A program made the position numbers and the translations under genes. Under the pieces are notes generated by a model. It ran no database searches and had not been told where the DNA came from. It saw only the letters and a list, made by a program, of their open reading frames with translations. From NCBI GenBank assembly GCA_005408345.1, contig SEMN01000088.1:620001-684000 (forward strand): a stretch of 64,000 nucleotides of DNA, written 5' to 3'. The DNA comes from Macquaria australasica. Its lineage: Eukaryota > Chordata > Actinopteri > Centrarchiformes > Percichthyidae. This document shows, piece after piece, positions 9,484 through 22,035 of the stretch (within the stretch, counting starts at the first letter, position 1; the number at the start of each line of letters is the position of its first letter).

Positions 9484-11531
9484 TACACACTATGGGTGGG
9501 CGATGGACATTGAAACAGATAAAAATAGTGGGTGAAAATGTGAAATGACAATTGTAATGCCTGCTTCTTATCACACCAGGGAGACCAGGAAACAGATGTG
9601 ACAGGTGTTGGACTGAGACCTATAGGAAGCCATTGAAATGGCAGCTAAATTGGAGGGTGTGTGTGTGCATGTGTGTGTGTTACCTTGGGGATGACTTAAC
9701 CCAGGGTATCATTTGATCAGGGTACAGGAGAGTCAGAAATGAAGGGTTGTACTCAAAAGGTCAACATGGTTGTTCATTAATAAAAATTCTACTTTTACAG
9801 TGACTAACAGGATTATTTGTGCAGAGGCTCTATCATGAAATATGGCTAAATAATTTGTTGGTTGTCATTTTCTGAGAGTATGAGCACCGGCACTATAAGT
9901 TGGACAGCAATCAATCAGGGATATTGATTTTGGAGAGTTTCCCACTGTCATGTTGGATTAATATGGATTAGTCACACTGTGCATCTGAACACTGTAGTTA
10001 GTAAGTCGGCTGGTTCAGTATGCTGATTTAAAAAAAGGGTTTAATAAGCATTTTGTGCCTCCAACATCACTGAAATTGCTTTGATGTTTTTATCCGGCTT
10101 TGCGGTTCTGATTTAGTGCTCATGATGCTGTGTGACATGCATGATAATATAATTAATCAATCACAGATAACTTACCAAACATGCCAGCGTTTGCTCTTCT
10201 GGATTGTCTGAACAAAGGAAGTTGTCATTTTGATGATTTTCACACCACGTAATGAAGTGATTAATATTGGCTGACGTGTTGTTAGGATTGTATATAGACT
10301 ATAAATACATTATGCTTATATGAACATAAAAAACATATTCACTTCTGTCCTTCTGAATGCTTCAATTAGACTAGTTGGTTCACATTAGCCTGAAGCATCC
10401 TGTCAGTTCGCATTTTCAGCTTCTGTGAGTGTGCTATGTCAGTGATGAGGTTGGTGTTGATGCTGGGGTCCCATCATTTTTTTGTTCAATCTATTGACTC
10501 GTCTGGCATCTCTCTGACATCGTGTGATTTCACGTACGACAGATGAGTAAGCTATGAACCTTCAGGACAGTACCAAGGCAAGATTCCCCTTATTTTGCTT
10601 TACTTGTGACTGCAGCAATCCCCCATGAGAAAGGGCTTCCTTCCCTCTGCTGTATGAAAGAATACAGATTCCCCCTATGATATCTTCACTGCAACACACA
10701 CAGACTCACAGATGGCTTTCCCCAGCTCCTCCAGACTTACTGCCAAATACAGAAATGTTATAGCAGGATAAAAATGGACAGAAAAAAAATCCATAACAAA
10801 AATAATAATAGCTTTCTGAAATCCTCATAAGCACTGAATTATATTTCAGAACGCAATATATTATAATATATTATAATGAAACAAATGGCACTTGGTTTAA
10901 ACAAAAAAGTGATCAGCTGCTTCGGTTCTGTAGGGAGAAAGCAGATTGTCAAGACAGGATCTAAATGTCGGGTACACCAGCGTGCTTGGTTATCTGTTCT
11001 TGCATAAAGTAAATGACCTTCAAACAGCTTTCTTTTGTAATTTATTAACCCTGTATAAAGATAGTAAAAGGAAGTAACAGCTATTTAAGTGCATATAAAA
11101 ATCAGCTGATGACTTGTAAAACCACTTACATTTTGCCCGTTCATTCCAGTATAATGACGCACCCAAAACTAATAAATAAGAAAATAATCTTGTTAGGACT
11201 GTTCTAAAACTTCGCCCTTAAACACAACTTCGCCCATTTTACTTTGATAGTCTGAACTGGGTAATTGTGTATAAAGAGTGGCTAAGATTAAGCTATGGCT
11301 GACCTTTACGGTGATAAATAGCCTGTCCCTGCATACCTTTTTGATTAAAATGAGTAAATGAGACACACAAATATTTTACTTGCTGTTGCTTTGAAAATGT
11401 GGTATGTGCATCTTTTTGAGTTGCTGGGTGCAATGGAGGAGAAGGTTAATGGGGGTAATGTTAGTATGTTTTGCACTGTTATGTATGCTTTTGAGCGACT
11501 GATTTTCTTTTCTGGTCGCTTGTCAACTGCT

Positions 11532-11568
11532 CCCCCCATTCACCCACCACCCCCACCCCCCTACCCCC
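11532..11568 (-). other. C-rich run, G-quadruplex candidate on the minus strand
   Basis: C runs at 11532-11537, 11543-11545, 11550-11554, 11556-11561 and 11564-11568 are separated by 1-5 bases. The complementary strand therefore satisfies the G3+N1-7 quadruplex pattern. Confidence 0.6.
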
Positions 11569-12924
11569 TTATCAGAGAGGACCACAATGAAAATACGCCT
11601 TCAGTCATTGCTGTGCTTTTATTTTTGCTAATCTGTTGTAAACGTGTGCAAAGCCTAAGGCAGTCTAATATAATATATTTATTAGATTGACAAATAACCC
11701 CACTTGCTCAATAAGGACAACTGGTAAAGTACAATAAAATAAATTAACAACTTTACTCAAATCAACTGCAAGCTAATTGCGGTGGACTCAGAAATCCCAC
11801 AGAGGTCCTGTCTAATTACAGTAGTCAACTCTTCTTTTTTTCTGCTTAAACAAAAGAAGCAAGAATCATATGGTTTTTATCACGTCCTGGAATCTTAATG
11901 CCTTTGTAAGTAGGGCTTTAAATCCAAAGCTGTTGGATATTGACTTTCCCCCCTAATCTGTTCTCTAATGAAACCAAGGTCTCTTTCAATAGATTTACCC
12001 GAAATATACAGGGTTATGTTTTTTCTTTTTTCTTAATCCCAGCAACAGATACATAGAATACAGTATCTACCAACACCCTCTAGGCTTTCTTGATGCAACT
12101 GCCTCTCGGCTGGAAAAATGTGTGACAGGCTCTGAAATGGGTTTGAGTGGTAAATTGAATTAGAGTAGGATGCAGAATATGCCAGAATGGCAGGTGTGCA
12201 GCAGTCTCTGTGTGGACAGCCTCGATTGGCAGCATCTGTGACAGCCAGTGTTGCTCATTCTGGCTGCTGCTCCACACTAAGTGCCTACAGTCAACATCTC
12301 TCTGACTAGTGTATGAGATCAGCATGACCAAAAAATAAATTACTGGACAGCCACATGAACTGAGCCAGATACACACTTACAATAATAATTGACTTTTCAA
12401 AAAGCTATACTGAATAACAGCCCAACATAAGCACTGCAAGCTGCGCAATCAACAAGTTAGCAGAAGTACATTATTTTCATATAAAGGTGAAACATCAGGT
12501 AAACTCAGCCAGTGTGTTCACAGTCAACAACCTTGTCAGCAGAGAGCCGGCCACAACTTATTTAATGTGACTTTCAGTAGTTGTATATTGCAGATTAAAA
12601 ATGGACAGCTGACTACTTCCACTCAAAGCTTATTAGATCTCCTGCAACATTCATTTGAAAGAGTACTGATTGTACAACACTTGGTTTCATCACATCACGC
12701 CTGGTTCCAAACCTCTGTATCGCTGCCCACATAACCGATGTTTTCAGTGATTCAAATAGGCCTGGTGTTGTTCTCACTGATGGCAGTTGGAAAAACAACC
12801 AACCAATCAGAACTTTGGACGTGGTATTAAGAATGGTGATGTCATGTTCTTGTGCCAGAGCCAGAAAAATAACAACATCCCACGGATATAGCGACAGCAA
12901 ATTTGCCAATGGTTAATAATGGCT

Positions 12925-13005
12925 ACAAGCGTGGATGAGATTGACACACCTGTACAGGTTGTAGTAAGTCAGCCTACAGAAATAACAACTCTCACTTGTC
13001 ATACT
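12925..13005 (+). repeat. Dispersed repeat fragment, pair of 41855-41930
   Basis: It shares GGATGAGATTGACACA, a GTAAGTCA phrase and GAAATAACAACTCT with 41855-41930 in the same order. The two copies are diverged. The family is not identified. Confidence 0.65.
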
Positions 13006-14819
13006 CAAACCCAATCGAATGGCTAACATGCATGAGTACCATGGTAAACATCAGACCATGGTGTCATAATTCGATAGCATCATAAGATCGGCAAGCACAT
13101 TCAACACAAAGGCCTTAAAACATTTTAAACATGTTATTAACATGACATGACATGCCCTTAAGGCCATTGCTCTACCCATTTTTTCTATACCTAAACAAGT
13201 TAAAACTCTTGAAAAAATAAGATAACGGTTAAAACCAAATCTCTTCATTTTCACTTGCTAACTAGTTTATATCAACCACATGATATTTTGATAATATCAA
13301 AAACCAAAACAGGAAAAAAAATGTATTATTTCCTAATGAGACTACTACATAGATGCAATAAAAGCTTTTTGGCAGTACATTCAGAACAGATACCCATCAA
13401 CAAAGGTGATGTCAGTGTGAACATCAGTTACAACAATGTGTATTTGGACTGACACCATTTGTTTTTGTGCATATCTCTATCTTGGATGACAATAGAAAGT
13501 GAGAAACAATGTGTGAGAGCTTTGTGAAGAAAAAATGATGTCAGTTGTAAAGGCTGAGTCAACTGTAGGAATCGTTAAAGAAAATCATTTGTTTGGTTGT
13601 CTATGAGCTTGTCCTCTTTCGACTTTGGTGATTCTGCGCCAAATGAATCATTGGGCTGTTAATACAACACAATAAAACACAACAAACTTAAATGAGTATT
13701 GGGAGTTGACCTGTAAATTGTGAAAATCTGAAGTTATTTACCTCTGGTGCAACATGTATGTCACTGTGTGGGAATTCCCAACTGCAGCAAGTGATCGAAA
13801 GCCCAGGTTTAAGATATCAGATGAGGGGTCACAGTGTGGCCTACAGGCATAGGATAAGGAGGAAAATTTTACTGCATCCATATCTAATCAAATACATTCA
13901 CTTGTAATTGACAAAGTACATAAGGCTGTGAATGATCCAGTCTGGGGTGAAGCAGGAGGTCCACATATATTTGAGAACACAGGCTGCAGAGCTGAAGCGT
14001 ATTGATCCCACATCTGAGAGCAGAAAAGTCAGAGATAGACCTACCGTTAATGGAGAGTTTATTTTGTATCCGAGCAGAACGACAAAAGTTTCCGTTGGCT
14101 TTTTATTGTGTTTTGTCCTTTCCAGAGAAATGCACTACACTGTGCATTCAAGTTGGAATTTCTTACCTTTTAAGTCAGCAGAACAGCATCTTCATGCGCT
14201 CTCTCAGCAAAGCCACAAAAAAACTGCCAAATCGCCCATGTTGGACACCAAGTAGTTAGACTTGTAATATTATTGCCATTCCTAACAGCCCAAGACAAAT
14301 CGGATCTTTGTAACATCATGGGAAATATGGTTGAAAGATGAAGCATATCCTATGAAGTCATACTCGCTGTGCGCTCCCTTGATCTGCTACAATTTATTGC
14401 ACCATAGATCCCCAGCTAATTTATCACAGACCATCATGTGACTGTGTTGGCTCATCATTGCGGTCCAAGCATACCCTCACCATATTGTATGAAGTAGGCC
14501 GTATATGCTTGGGGAATTCTCTCAATCCGCTTACCAGAGGTCTGTACCAGTTAAGTTATCCTCAGCGTGGAGCATATGCTGGCTTTTGTTCCCTGTGATA
14601 CTGCAGTGTGAGAGCCGCATCTGGCAGTGCAGTCATCTCAACAGTAATTTGCCTTGCAATATGGTGTTCAAGGGGGATTAGGGCCATGTCTTATTATTAT
14701 TTTCCCTTACATTCTCATTGTTATCTGCCCTCATTTTCATTTGGTTGCCAGTTTGGAAAATGTTAGGATGTCAGTCATGTTGCCACAATAAAATGTAAAA
14801 ATGTTATTTTTCTATCTGT

Positions 14820-14870
14820 TGCTACTAAGTACTACTTAGTAGTACTACTACTTAGTAGTACTTAGTAGCA
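14820..14870. repeat. 51-nt near-palindrome of ACT/AGT units
   Basis: The 17 bases 14820-14836 are the exact reverse complement of 14854-14870. The 17-base centre contains a second perfect palindrome, AGTAGTACTACT. The tract is built almost entirely from ACT, AGT and TAG triplets and should form a long hairpin or cruciform. Confidence 0.9.
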
Positions 14871-16184
14871 CTATGTGTATCTGAAAGTGGAGCTGGAAAG
14901 TGTTTGGGCTTTTTTGAGTAATGATTCAAAGATATACTTTTTGCACTTAAAACCAGGAGGTGCCACAAGGCAAATGTCAATGATCTAATTAGTGTTACTG
15001 AAAGTAGGGATACAAGTGTCCTTTTTTAGGTCATTCTGTCAGTCAGGTTTAAAGAGATATCATAGTGACCACCATCCTCAAATTTTAAAGCTGAGTGCTC
15101 CAGTTTCTGTGTTGAATATCGTTGAATTGCTGATTTATACTGTTGCCATGTGTGAGGGATGCTTATATTCATGCCTGCCTTCTGTGTAGAATGTGTGGTG
15201 TAGAAAACTTCTTCTACATCCCCATTGTCACCGTTAGCTGCTCAGCTGCAGATGACTCACTGCGTCATTTTGTGGGACCAGCCGATGCAATATCTGCTAA
15301 CCTTTTCTCCATAATCACTGCTTTGTAACTGAATGTCATAAGCTTAATTTGAACATGGGGGAGGCCACTTACAGCAAAAGCTGACAATTAAAGATTCAAT
15401 TTTGGAGCAGCTTCAACTCCCTCTTCTCAAGATACAGAGTCTCAGGTATAGTTTGGACAAAGGGTTGGACCACTAGATGAATAATTTATGGATCATTTGT
15501 GGACTGAATCTATATGATACTAATTTCCTGATTGAGTTACTGAATTTAAATGACCTAGAATCCAGTGAAATGTAATCATAGACTATAGAAAAACATGGAT
15601 GTAGTGACACCTTCTTCACTTATAGGACTCTAAAAGGATGTATTGAAGCTTTGATTTTGTGTGCTTGATTCCATGTCGACAGTTACTGGACCCAGAACTT
15701 CCAAATTTGGGCAAAGGGAGTGGAGCCTGGTTGGAAATGAGGGGGGATGAGCAAGCCCCACAGCTGACTGCCTGTCAGTCAAGCAGAAACATATCATCAA
15801 ACATAGCCCTCTTTTAATATTTCCTTAATGGAACAGTAATTCTCAAAATATCTACCAAGGCATGCGTTACAAAAAGTGAAGTTTACTATTAAAACATTAA
15901 CTTCTTGGAAACTTAATGTATTACTGGATTGGTTTCAGCATTGGTTCTTCTTGCTAGAATTTATTTAATTTCTTATAGTAGAGAAGCAGATGCAAAAAAT
16001 ATGCTCAATTTGTTTCATAATTTATTTAGACTGTGACAGCCCACATTCCCCAGAGCATTTCTAAATGTGTGCTGATTTTGTCCCATTGTTTTCTATTTGG
16101 AATGCACCACAGACTCATACTTGTTCAGGAGTTTTTTTTTCCAGTTTGTGAGGGCTTGTACTGTAATTTATAAAAATGTATAAT
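14871..16184. other. Non-coding DNA, nothing recognised
   Basis: Intron-like sequence without recognised exons. The short open frames at 14992-15189 and 15143-15328 have no recognisable domain. Confidence 0.45.
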
Positions 16185-16365
16185 GGCTCTTCTGGGGGCA
16201 TCCTGGCAGGTCAGTGGTTTAAGATATATGCTATGTGGTTGTGATGTCCCAGGTTTGGTTGTGGTTGAGGACTTCTGTTGCATGTCATCTACCTTTCTCT
16301 CTCTGTTGCTCTCTACTGGGAAACCGTCCAAAAACAGCAAAATACAGAAGCCATCTTTAAAAAGG
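16185..16365 (+). repeat. Decayed tRNA-derived SINE (+)
   Basis: The layout matches teleost tRNA-derived SINEs: a GGCATCCTGG head, an A-box-like AGGTCAGTGGTTTAAG, a B-box-like CCCAGGTTTGGTTG about 40 bases later, then TTGCATGTCATC and a pyrimidine-rich CTTTCTCTCTCTG body. Changes in the B box argue against present transcription. It has the same general layout as the minus-strand copy at 59225-59368. Confidence 0.65.
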
Positions 16366-17534
16366 CACCTTTCTTATGAAGTGAAAATGTATGTTTTGAT
16401 TCATCACTTTTTTATGAATACATAAAAATATAATTTGCAATGACGATTGCAGACCTAGGACATACATTCACTGAAACCTAGTCGGGGTCCAATAGTATTC
16501 TCTGGCAAAAGGAGGTCTGGATATTGCCTCAGCTGAACTTGTTAAAGCGGTTGGCTTTTTTTCGGAGTGGCTTTGCAGTGCTCCCTCCCCCTGCAGTCGA
16601 GGGAATTGCTGCCACCTTCAAGTGCAGCAAATCCTCAGACGTAAGTGTGTTAAACCCCGTGTGCTTTGCCGAGGGTGGAAATGAAGACAGGCTACCCCTA
16701 TGAAGAATGATGACTCCTTCAAGAGGCAGCTGTCCTATTTTAAGCAGGCAACACTCATCACAATGTGCTGTCTGACTCTGCCATTCCCCCTCTGTATTAT
16801 TTTATTCTTCTTTCTCCTTCCCTCTATCTCCATCTCTGGCATGGCGAGGACAGACCTTTGAGATTGGGGTAAATAAAAGTCACAGGACGTGAGAAGAGCC
16901 TCAAAGTCTGTGAGAAGATTATGCGGAGTCCCCCTCAAACATCTTCAAGGATGGAAATGTTATTGATGCATGTTAAGTCCTCTGGGGGTTTCACTCAAAG
17001 GACATTTGGGGCCTTTCATCCCTGACATGAAGGTGGAGGGAAACATTATTGAGGCTCCGCAACATGACAGAGGTTTCTCCTTTCAGTGGGGGGCTTGAAA
17101 GGGAAGAGTCGTCATTCTCCACCTTTTGAGAGAGAAGCCTCGTAATTGGGTGAAATAGCTGCTCTTTTCTTCATGCTTACTTCTTGAGTTAATTGGTATT
17201 TATGAAGTATTTATGGTCCATCTTTGCCGGTGTCAGCTCCACACAGAAGAGAAGCTTTTTTCCAACGTTTCCTTTCCCTGGAAGAAAAGTGTCTCTTTTT
17301 GTTTTGCCCATTTTACACATTCATAAATTCAGCAGAGTCATGCATTGTTGCACTTGTGTAACAGCCTGAGCAGGGCCAAGGGGCTGTTATTATTGTGAGG
17401 TTTTGACCCAGGATGCCGTCCCATCTGTGATGGTGACTTGAGGGATGTACACTCCACCTCTGCTAATAAAGACATTTTCATCATGCAATTAAACCATTTA
17501 GACAAAAATAAAATGTAGAGTTAGCAGTGTGGCT
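16366..17534. other. Non-coding DNA with an exon-like 44-nt segment
   Basis: Bases 16597-16640 are flanked by CCCCTGCAG and GTAAGTG and read as a short Ig-like string in one frame. The length is not a multiple of three and no partner half was found, so I do not call it an exon. The remainder is less AT-rich than its neighbours but has no recognised gene. Confidence 0.4.
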
Positions 17535-18070
17535 CTAGGGATGGCAATGTCGGTCAGTTGGTTGGTCCACCGCTTTGTTACAGATTGAAATATCCCAACA
17601 ACTATCGAATGGATTACCAGGAATTTTTCTATAGACATTAATGCTCAACAGTGGATGAATCTTCATGACTTTGGTGAACCCCTGACTTTTTCTCTTGCGC
17701 TACCATGAGATTGACACTTTTAGTTTTAAGTGAAATGTATTGACAACCGTTGGGTTGATTGCCATGGAATTTGGTGCAGATATTCATGGTTCCCAGAATG
17801 CTAATAGCTTTATTAATCACCAATTTTTCATTTAGCTTTGCCAGGTCAACTTTTTCATTTTTCCAGTGAAATATCTCTATATAGTAGATGGATTGCGCAA
17901 TAATTTGGTACAGACATTCATGGTTCCCAGATGTAACCTAATGATGGTGATCTGACATTTCATCTAGTGCCATCAGCAGGTTGGCATTTTTGGTTCAGAG
18001 TGAAATGCCCCAACAACTTTTGGATGAATTTCTATTTAACTTGGCCAGCCAATTTTCACTTTGCAGTAAC
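17535..18070 (+). repeat. Dispersed teleost repeat with internal units, copy 1
   Basis: The motif ATTCATGGTTCCCAG recurs near 17785 and 17920 after an AATTTGGT phrase, and a weaker version lies near 17610. The same string of phrases (GGCAATGTCG, TGACTTTGGTGA, CCCTGACTTTT, CATCTAG) recurs at 24845-24960, 41680-41830 and 42985-43205. On the minus strand the copies at 17638 and 41612 share the chance peptide MNI-x-TKFHG. It is an abundant fish repeat; I cannot assign the class. Confidence 0.7.
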
Positions 18071-18074
18071 CCTC

Positions 18075-21000
18075 GTAGACTTACTCTCATACAATAGAAT
18101 CCTCCACTTGTCATATCAATGAAAAATGCATGAGATTTTGAATGTGCAGTTAAGTTAGTGCTAATGTTTTTGGTAAGCAGGACAGTATGACAATGCACGC
18201 AATGCAAAATCTGAGTATCCCACCTTTGTCAGGGAATGGTGGGAACAAAATTGTGTGTACTTTGTGATCTGTGTGTTTCTCTTTGTTCTGGTGCCCATAT
18301 AGTTCAGGCTTATCTTCTTGCTTTCCTTCCTTTTTATTATTATTCTGTTTATCCTACTGTACAGCAATATCCACATTCTGACTGACTGAGCTAATTGTTC
18401 CTGCTCATGCATTCTCTGCAGATTCAATTATACGCCACTCTGGGCATCCTGAAAAAAAATGAGGGGGGGAAAGAGGGATGTGTGCTGAAAGTGTGGGAGA
18501 ATGAAAAATGAAAAGGTAAAACGCGAAAAGGGGCTTGAGAAGGTCGTAGATAAGAGAAAAAAAGGAGGATGAGAGTTAAGAAGTAAGAAGCAGCAGGGAT
18601 AAATTAGAGAGGGGAGTAAGAGCAGTCTCTTGAGTCATATATTTATGTAAGGGGAAAATCAGCTCACTGGAGTGTACACTGTAATGGCACCCCTCTGTAT
18701 AATGATTGGCGCTGACCTCCCAAATAAGAGGATTAGTTTGTGCCTGAGCTGGCCAGAAATAATGGACCTCACCTTAGCTTAGCTGCAGTTTGACACAGCA
18801 GAAAATAGGTAGGGAAATAAGAATACCTCAGCAGCAGGAGGCTTGCCTGAACCTCATTCATCTGCATCACCATTGTGTCAAATTGGACATGCATTCCTGC
18901 ATATCTGCCAGGTTCATGAACAGATGGCATAAACGTACTGCACCCATGTGGACTCATAAAATACTGTAGTAGACATCATGGAAATAAGGTGCTGCCGACT
19001 GTAACATGTTGCCGTAATTTATTTATTTTCCCCCATAACAAGCAGTGCAATGAGTTACTGTTTCTGTTATTTACATGCTAGGTTGTCTATAGGAAATGAG
19101 CTCTTGTTATTGTAGCTTTCGGTCAGGCAGTGACAGGGCAAGTCTTCTGCTTGGAAGAATATTGTGGCTCAGCAGCGAATGTTTTGGCTAATGTCTTACT
19201 GCAGGGCACGCTCTCCTTTTGTGTGCTCTGAACCAGCAGGATTAAAGCATCCATCTTGCTCTCCCGCTTCCCCTAATGGTATTAGGAAAAGGGTGGATAG
19301 GTTTCAGTATTCCGTTAAGGAATATCTGATATGGGGACTGGCTGATTCAATTAAGTAAAAAGCAAGGTGGGAGGGAATGAGTACTGCTGTAATAGCTTTT
19401 GAGTTGTATAGCTCAAAGTGGGGCATTTTAATCTGGAAAACTCCTGCATTACCACCCCCCACCTACAAATAACATATATTATACACTCATTACCAAAGGA
19501 CTGTAAAGGGTCAGTGTGCAATTTCTGCCTCAGTACAGATCTCGGTCATTCAGTGAATAACAACAACACAAAATAGACGCATGACTTCCTGCCTTTCATG
19601 CTGGGATAGGCTCCGGCCAGGACCAGAATAAGCAGGTATAGATAATGGACATACTTTAAAACTAGTCACCAGAGTTGAACATAGAAAGTTAGCTAGTAGC
19701 TTAGTAAATATTAAAGCAGCTAAACAAGCTTAATGCTCATTTCAAGAAGTTACATAAACTAACTGTCAGGCCCTAAGCAGTTCGTGGTGTTTTGTCTTTT
19801 CAGTAGAAAAACACAATGAAACATACAATATTATATTTCAGCTAAATATATGTATATTTGCTGTTAATTGAGATGTTGCTTAGATAGATGTGGTCCACAT
19901 AAACAATATTTATCAGTGTTATTTTGCATCGACAACCCAAAGCAACATGTGAATCTTGCCTGGCAGAAAAAGTCAAGATACATAGGGCCAAGATGTCTTA
20001 TTGATATCAAATTAATTCCAATTGCCACAGACCAACTTCAGAATCATCAAAGTAGAATTGAAAACCATCAAAATGTTATTTTAGATATAGATCAGTGCAA
20101 TCAACACAGACACCAACTTTATCCACAACCAGAAGAATTTATTTAGCATTCAGCATATACACATAAACACACCATTCAATATCAAACCACTCAATGCCTA
20201 CATTGAATTATATTTTATATAAAATGTTAGTCACATTCATTTTGAAAAGTCTTATCTGTGTTTCCTCTCTTCACCATTATGGAACGTAAAACTATAACTT
20301 GTTGGCTGGATATCGGAACAATGCCTCAAAAATGTCTCAAATAATAGCCTGCCTCTTGGTGGCATATGGGAAATATGTGACGCTGTGAACATATTTTTCA
20401 GTGTGTTTGTCACATTCACAGTTTGCAGGGTGTGATCAAGCTACATGTGAAATGATAACAGCCATTACTGCTTTCTTATATTGTAAGTCTACAAAATAAT
20501 AGAGCGAGCAAAACAATTTATTTTCACAGAGTGGAAACTGACAGTAGCATTTATGAACTCCACACTCTGTTGCGTGAAAAACAATGTTATGTTTATGGCC
20601 ACTTTGTCACACCCTGTCTAAACACATAAATGTGAGCAGTTTAACTCCAGAAATTGGCTTTTTTTTTCCAGCCTACAGGTATTAGGATATCTCAGCGTTC
20701 CCAAAACCAAAACTCCTGACCTTTCCAGTTTAACATTTATAACCACCAAAATTGCAATAGCTCTTTCCCACCTACAAGGTTACTTGTTTTACAGACATGA
20801 CCAGTTGCCGTTGTGTTGAATGATGAGCTTAAACTAATGAGTCTTCAATTAGATGGATAGTATATTGACCAAAAGAGAGAATTTACCTGACATCTTCACC
20901 GGTGTTACACTTGAACGCCTCCAAATAGATTTCTAATGCATGACACTTAAGACATTCATAGTGTGCGAGGGGCAGAAAACCCAAATCAGTTTCTTGACTT

Positions 21001-21849
21001 CTTCCACTTCATACAGTTGAGTGGTCAGGTTATCACACTGCCATTTGGTGTCTTCACGCCACCAAGTCCCAACTCTGTCTGGAGCCATTGGGTTTCCATT
21101 ACCACAAATCCATTCCACTCGTTTAAAATTAATGGCTGTGGACCTTCCCTGACCCCAGAGATAAGCTTGGCCAAGTCTATTTCTTTAGAACACCTTGAGG
21201 ATTACGGTTTTCGTCTCCTTATCAATCTATCATTGAGTAGATGTGGCTTGGGCATGGTAATTTTTGGGTGGTCTCTGGATTTTTCCTCTTAGATTTTCTT
21301 CAGAATTGTTAGAAGAAGGTGTGCTGCAGAGTTCAGCTTAAAGACTGTATCTTAAAATTTGTCGCATATAGCAATGACATAAGCAAATGCACACTGATTG
21401 ACCAGAAAAATAGAAATACCTTGCACTGCAATAGCCTTGCACATTCCCTATAAACCTTACTTAAACTAACTTTTTGTGTTTGTGGAGATTACTACTTTAG
21501 TTGTTTGTTGACTTAATTCTTTGGTATGTTTATAGGTTGTACTTTCTGTTGGTGTTTTTTCAGAGGAAAAAAACAAGTTGTACCTCAAAATATGCCACAA
21601 AGGACATACTCATGTCAGGACTGTCGTAATGGGTTTGACTATGATGTATAAGGACTTTTATTATTTTGCTCAGTTTTTATATAATCCTGTAATATTAAGT
21701 ACAGCAGTACCACAGAAAGACCTCCATTCCTTTAGTATGGCATGTATCAATGCATCTAAATAGCACACTAGAAATTGATTCCTTACAGTAGCTGTCAGCA
21801 TTTCCTATCTCCTATTTGTAGTAATTTAGTAATTTTCTAGTGATGGTGT
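18075..21849. other. Non-coding DNA, purine-rich patch and SINE/LINE tail
   Basis: A purine-rich stretch covers about 18448-18625. A phrase TGCTGGGATAGGCTCC near 19600 followed by AGCAGGTATAGATAATGGA resembles the 3' tail common to several fish SINE/LINE families. No exons are recognised; open frames here lack known motifs. Confidence 0.45.
19595..19655 (+). repeat. SINE/LINE 3'-tail fragment
   Basis: TGCTGGGATAGGCTCC followed by a diverged GGATAAGCGGTATAGAAAATGGA-like phrase is a very common tail in fish retroposons. Only the tail is recognisable; no promoter head is seen upstream. Confidence 0.55.
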
Positions 21850-22035
21850 TCAAGGATAAGGCTAATCCTATTTTATTTTTATTTTGTTGTCAACAAATCC
21901 CATGAAAAGACCTAAACCAACAGCATGCTTGTCCCTCACACAATACTTTCTAACTTCTCTATAGTATGTAGTTTTAACTGAAACCATTTGTTTGTTGACA
22001 GTAATTAAATATAGAATAGCACCAGACTTTATATT
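21850..22035. repeat. Foldback element, AAGGATAAGGCT family, short copy
   Basis: The left arm (AAGGATAAGGCT, then TTGTCAACAAATCCCATG) is roughly the reverse complement of the right arm near 21985-22035 (CATTTGTTTGTTGACAGTAA...ATAGAATAGCACC). The left arm also matches 33577-33650, and the inverse matches 34060-34112. It is a short, diverged foldback MITE. Confidence 0.65.

Larger units (their letters stand above)
8691..14819. other. Non-coding DNA with microsatellites
   Basis: No exon is recognised. It holds a (TG)20 tract (9442-9481), a shorter GT tract near 9656-9680, a doubled ATATTATAAT motif near 10857, a C-rich run (11532-11568) and a dispersed repeat fragment (12925-13005). Open frames such as those at 11358-11690 and 13932-14255 have no recognisable protein and run through low-complexity or AT-rich sequence. 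Confidence 0.5.

Noticed and set aside
13932..14259. 107-codon frame and an overlapping 85-codon frame
   Set aside because: Two overlapping frames with no family resemblance and no splice sites; no better than chance in this composition.
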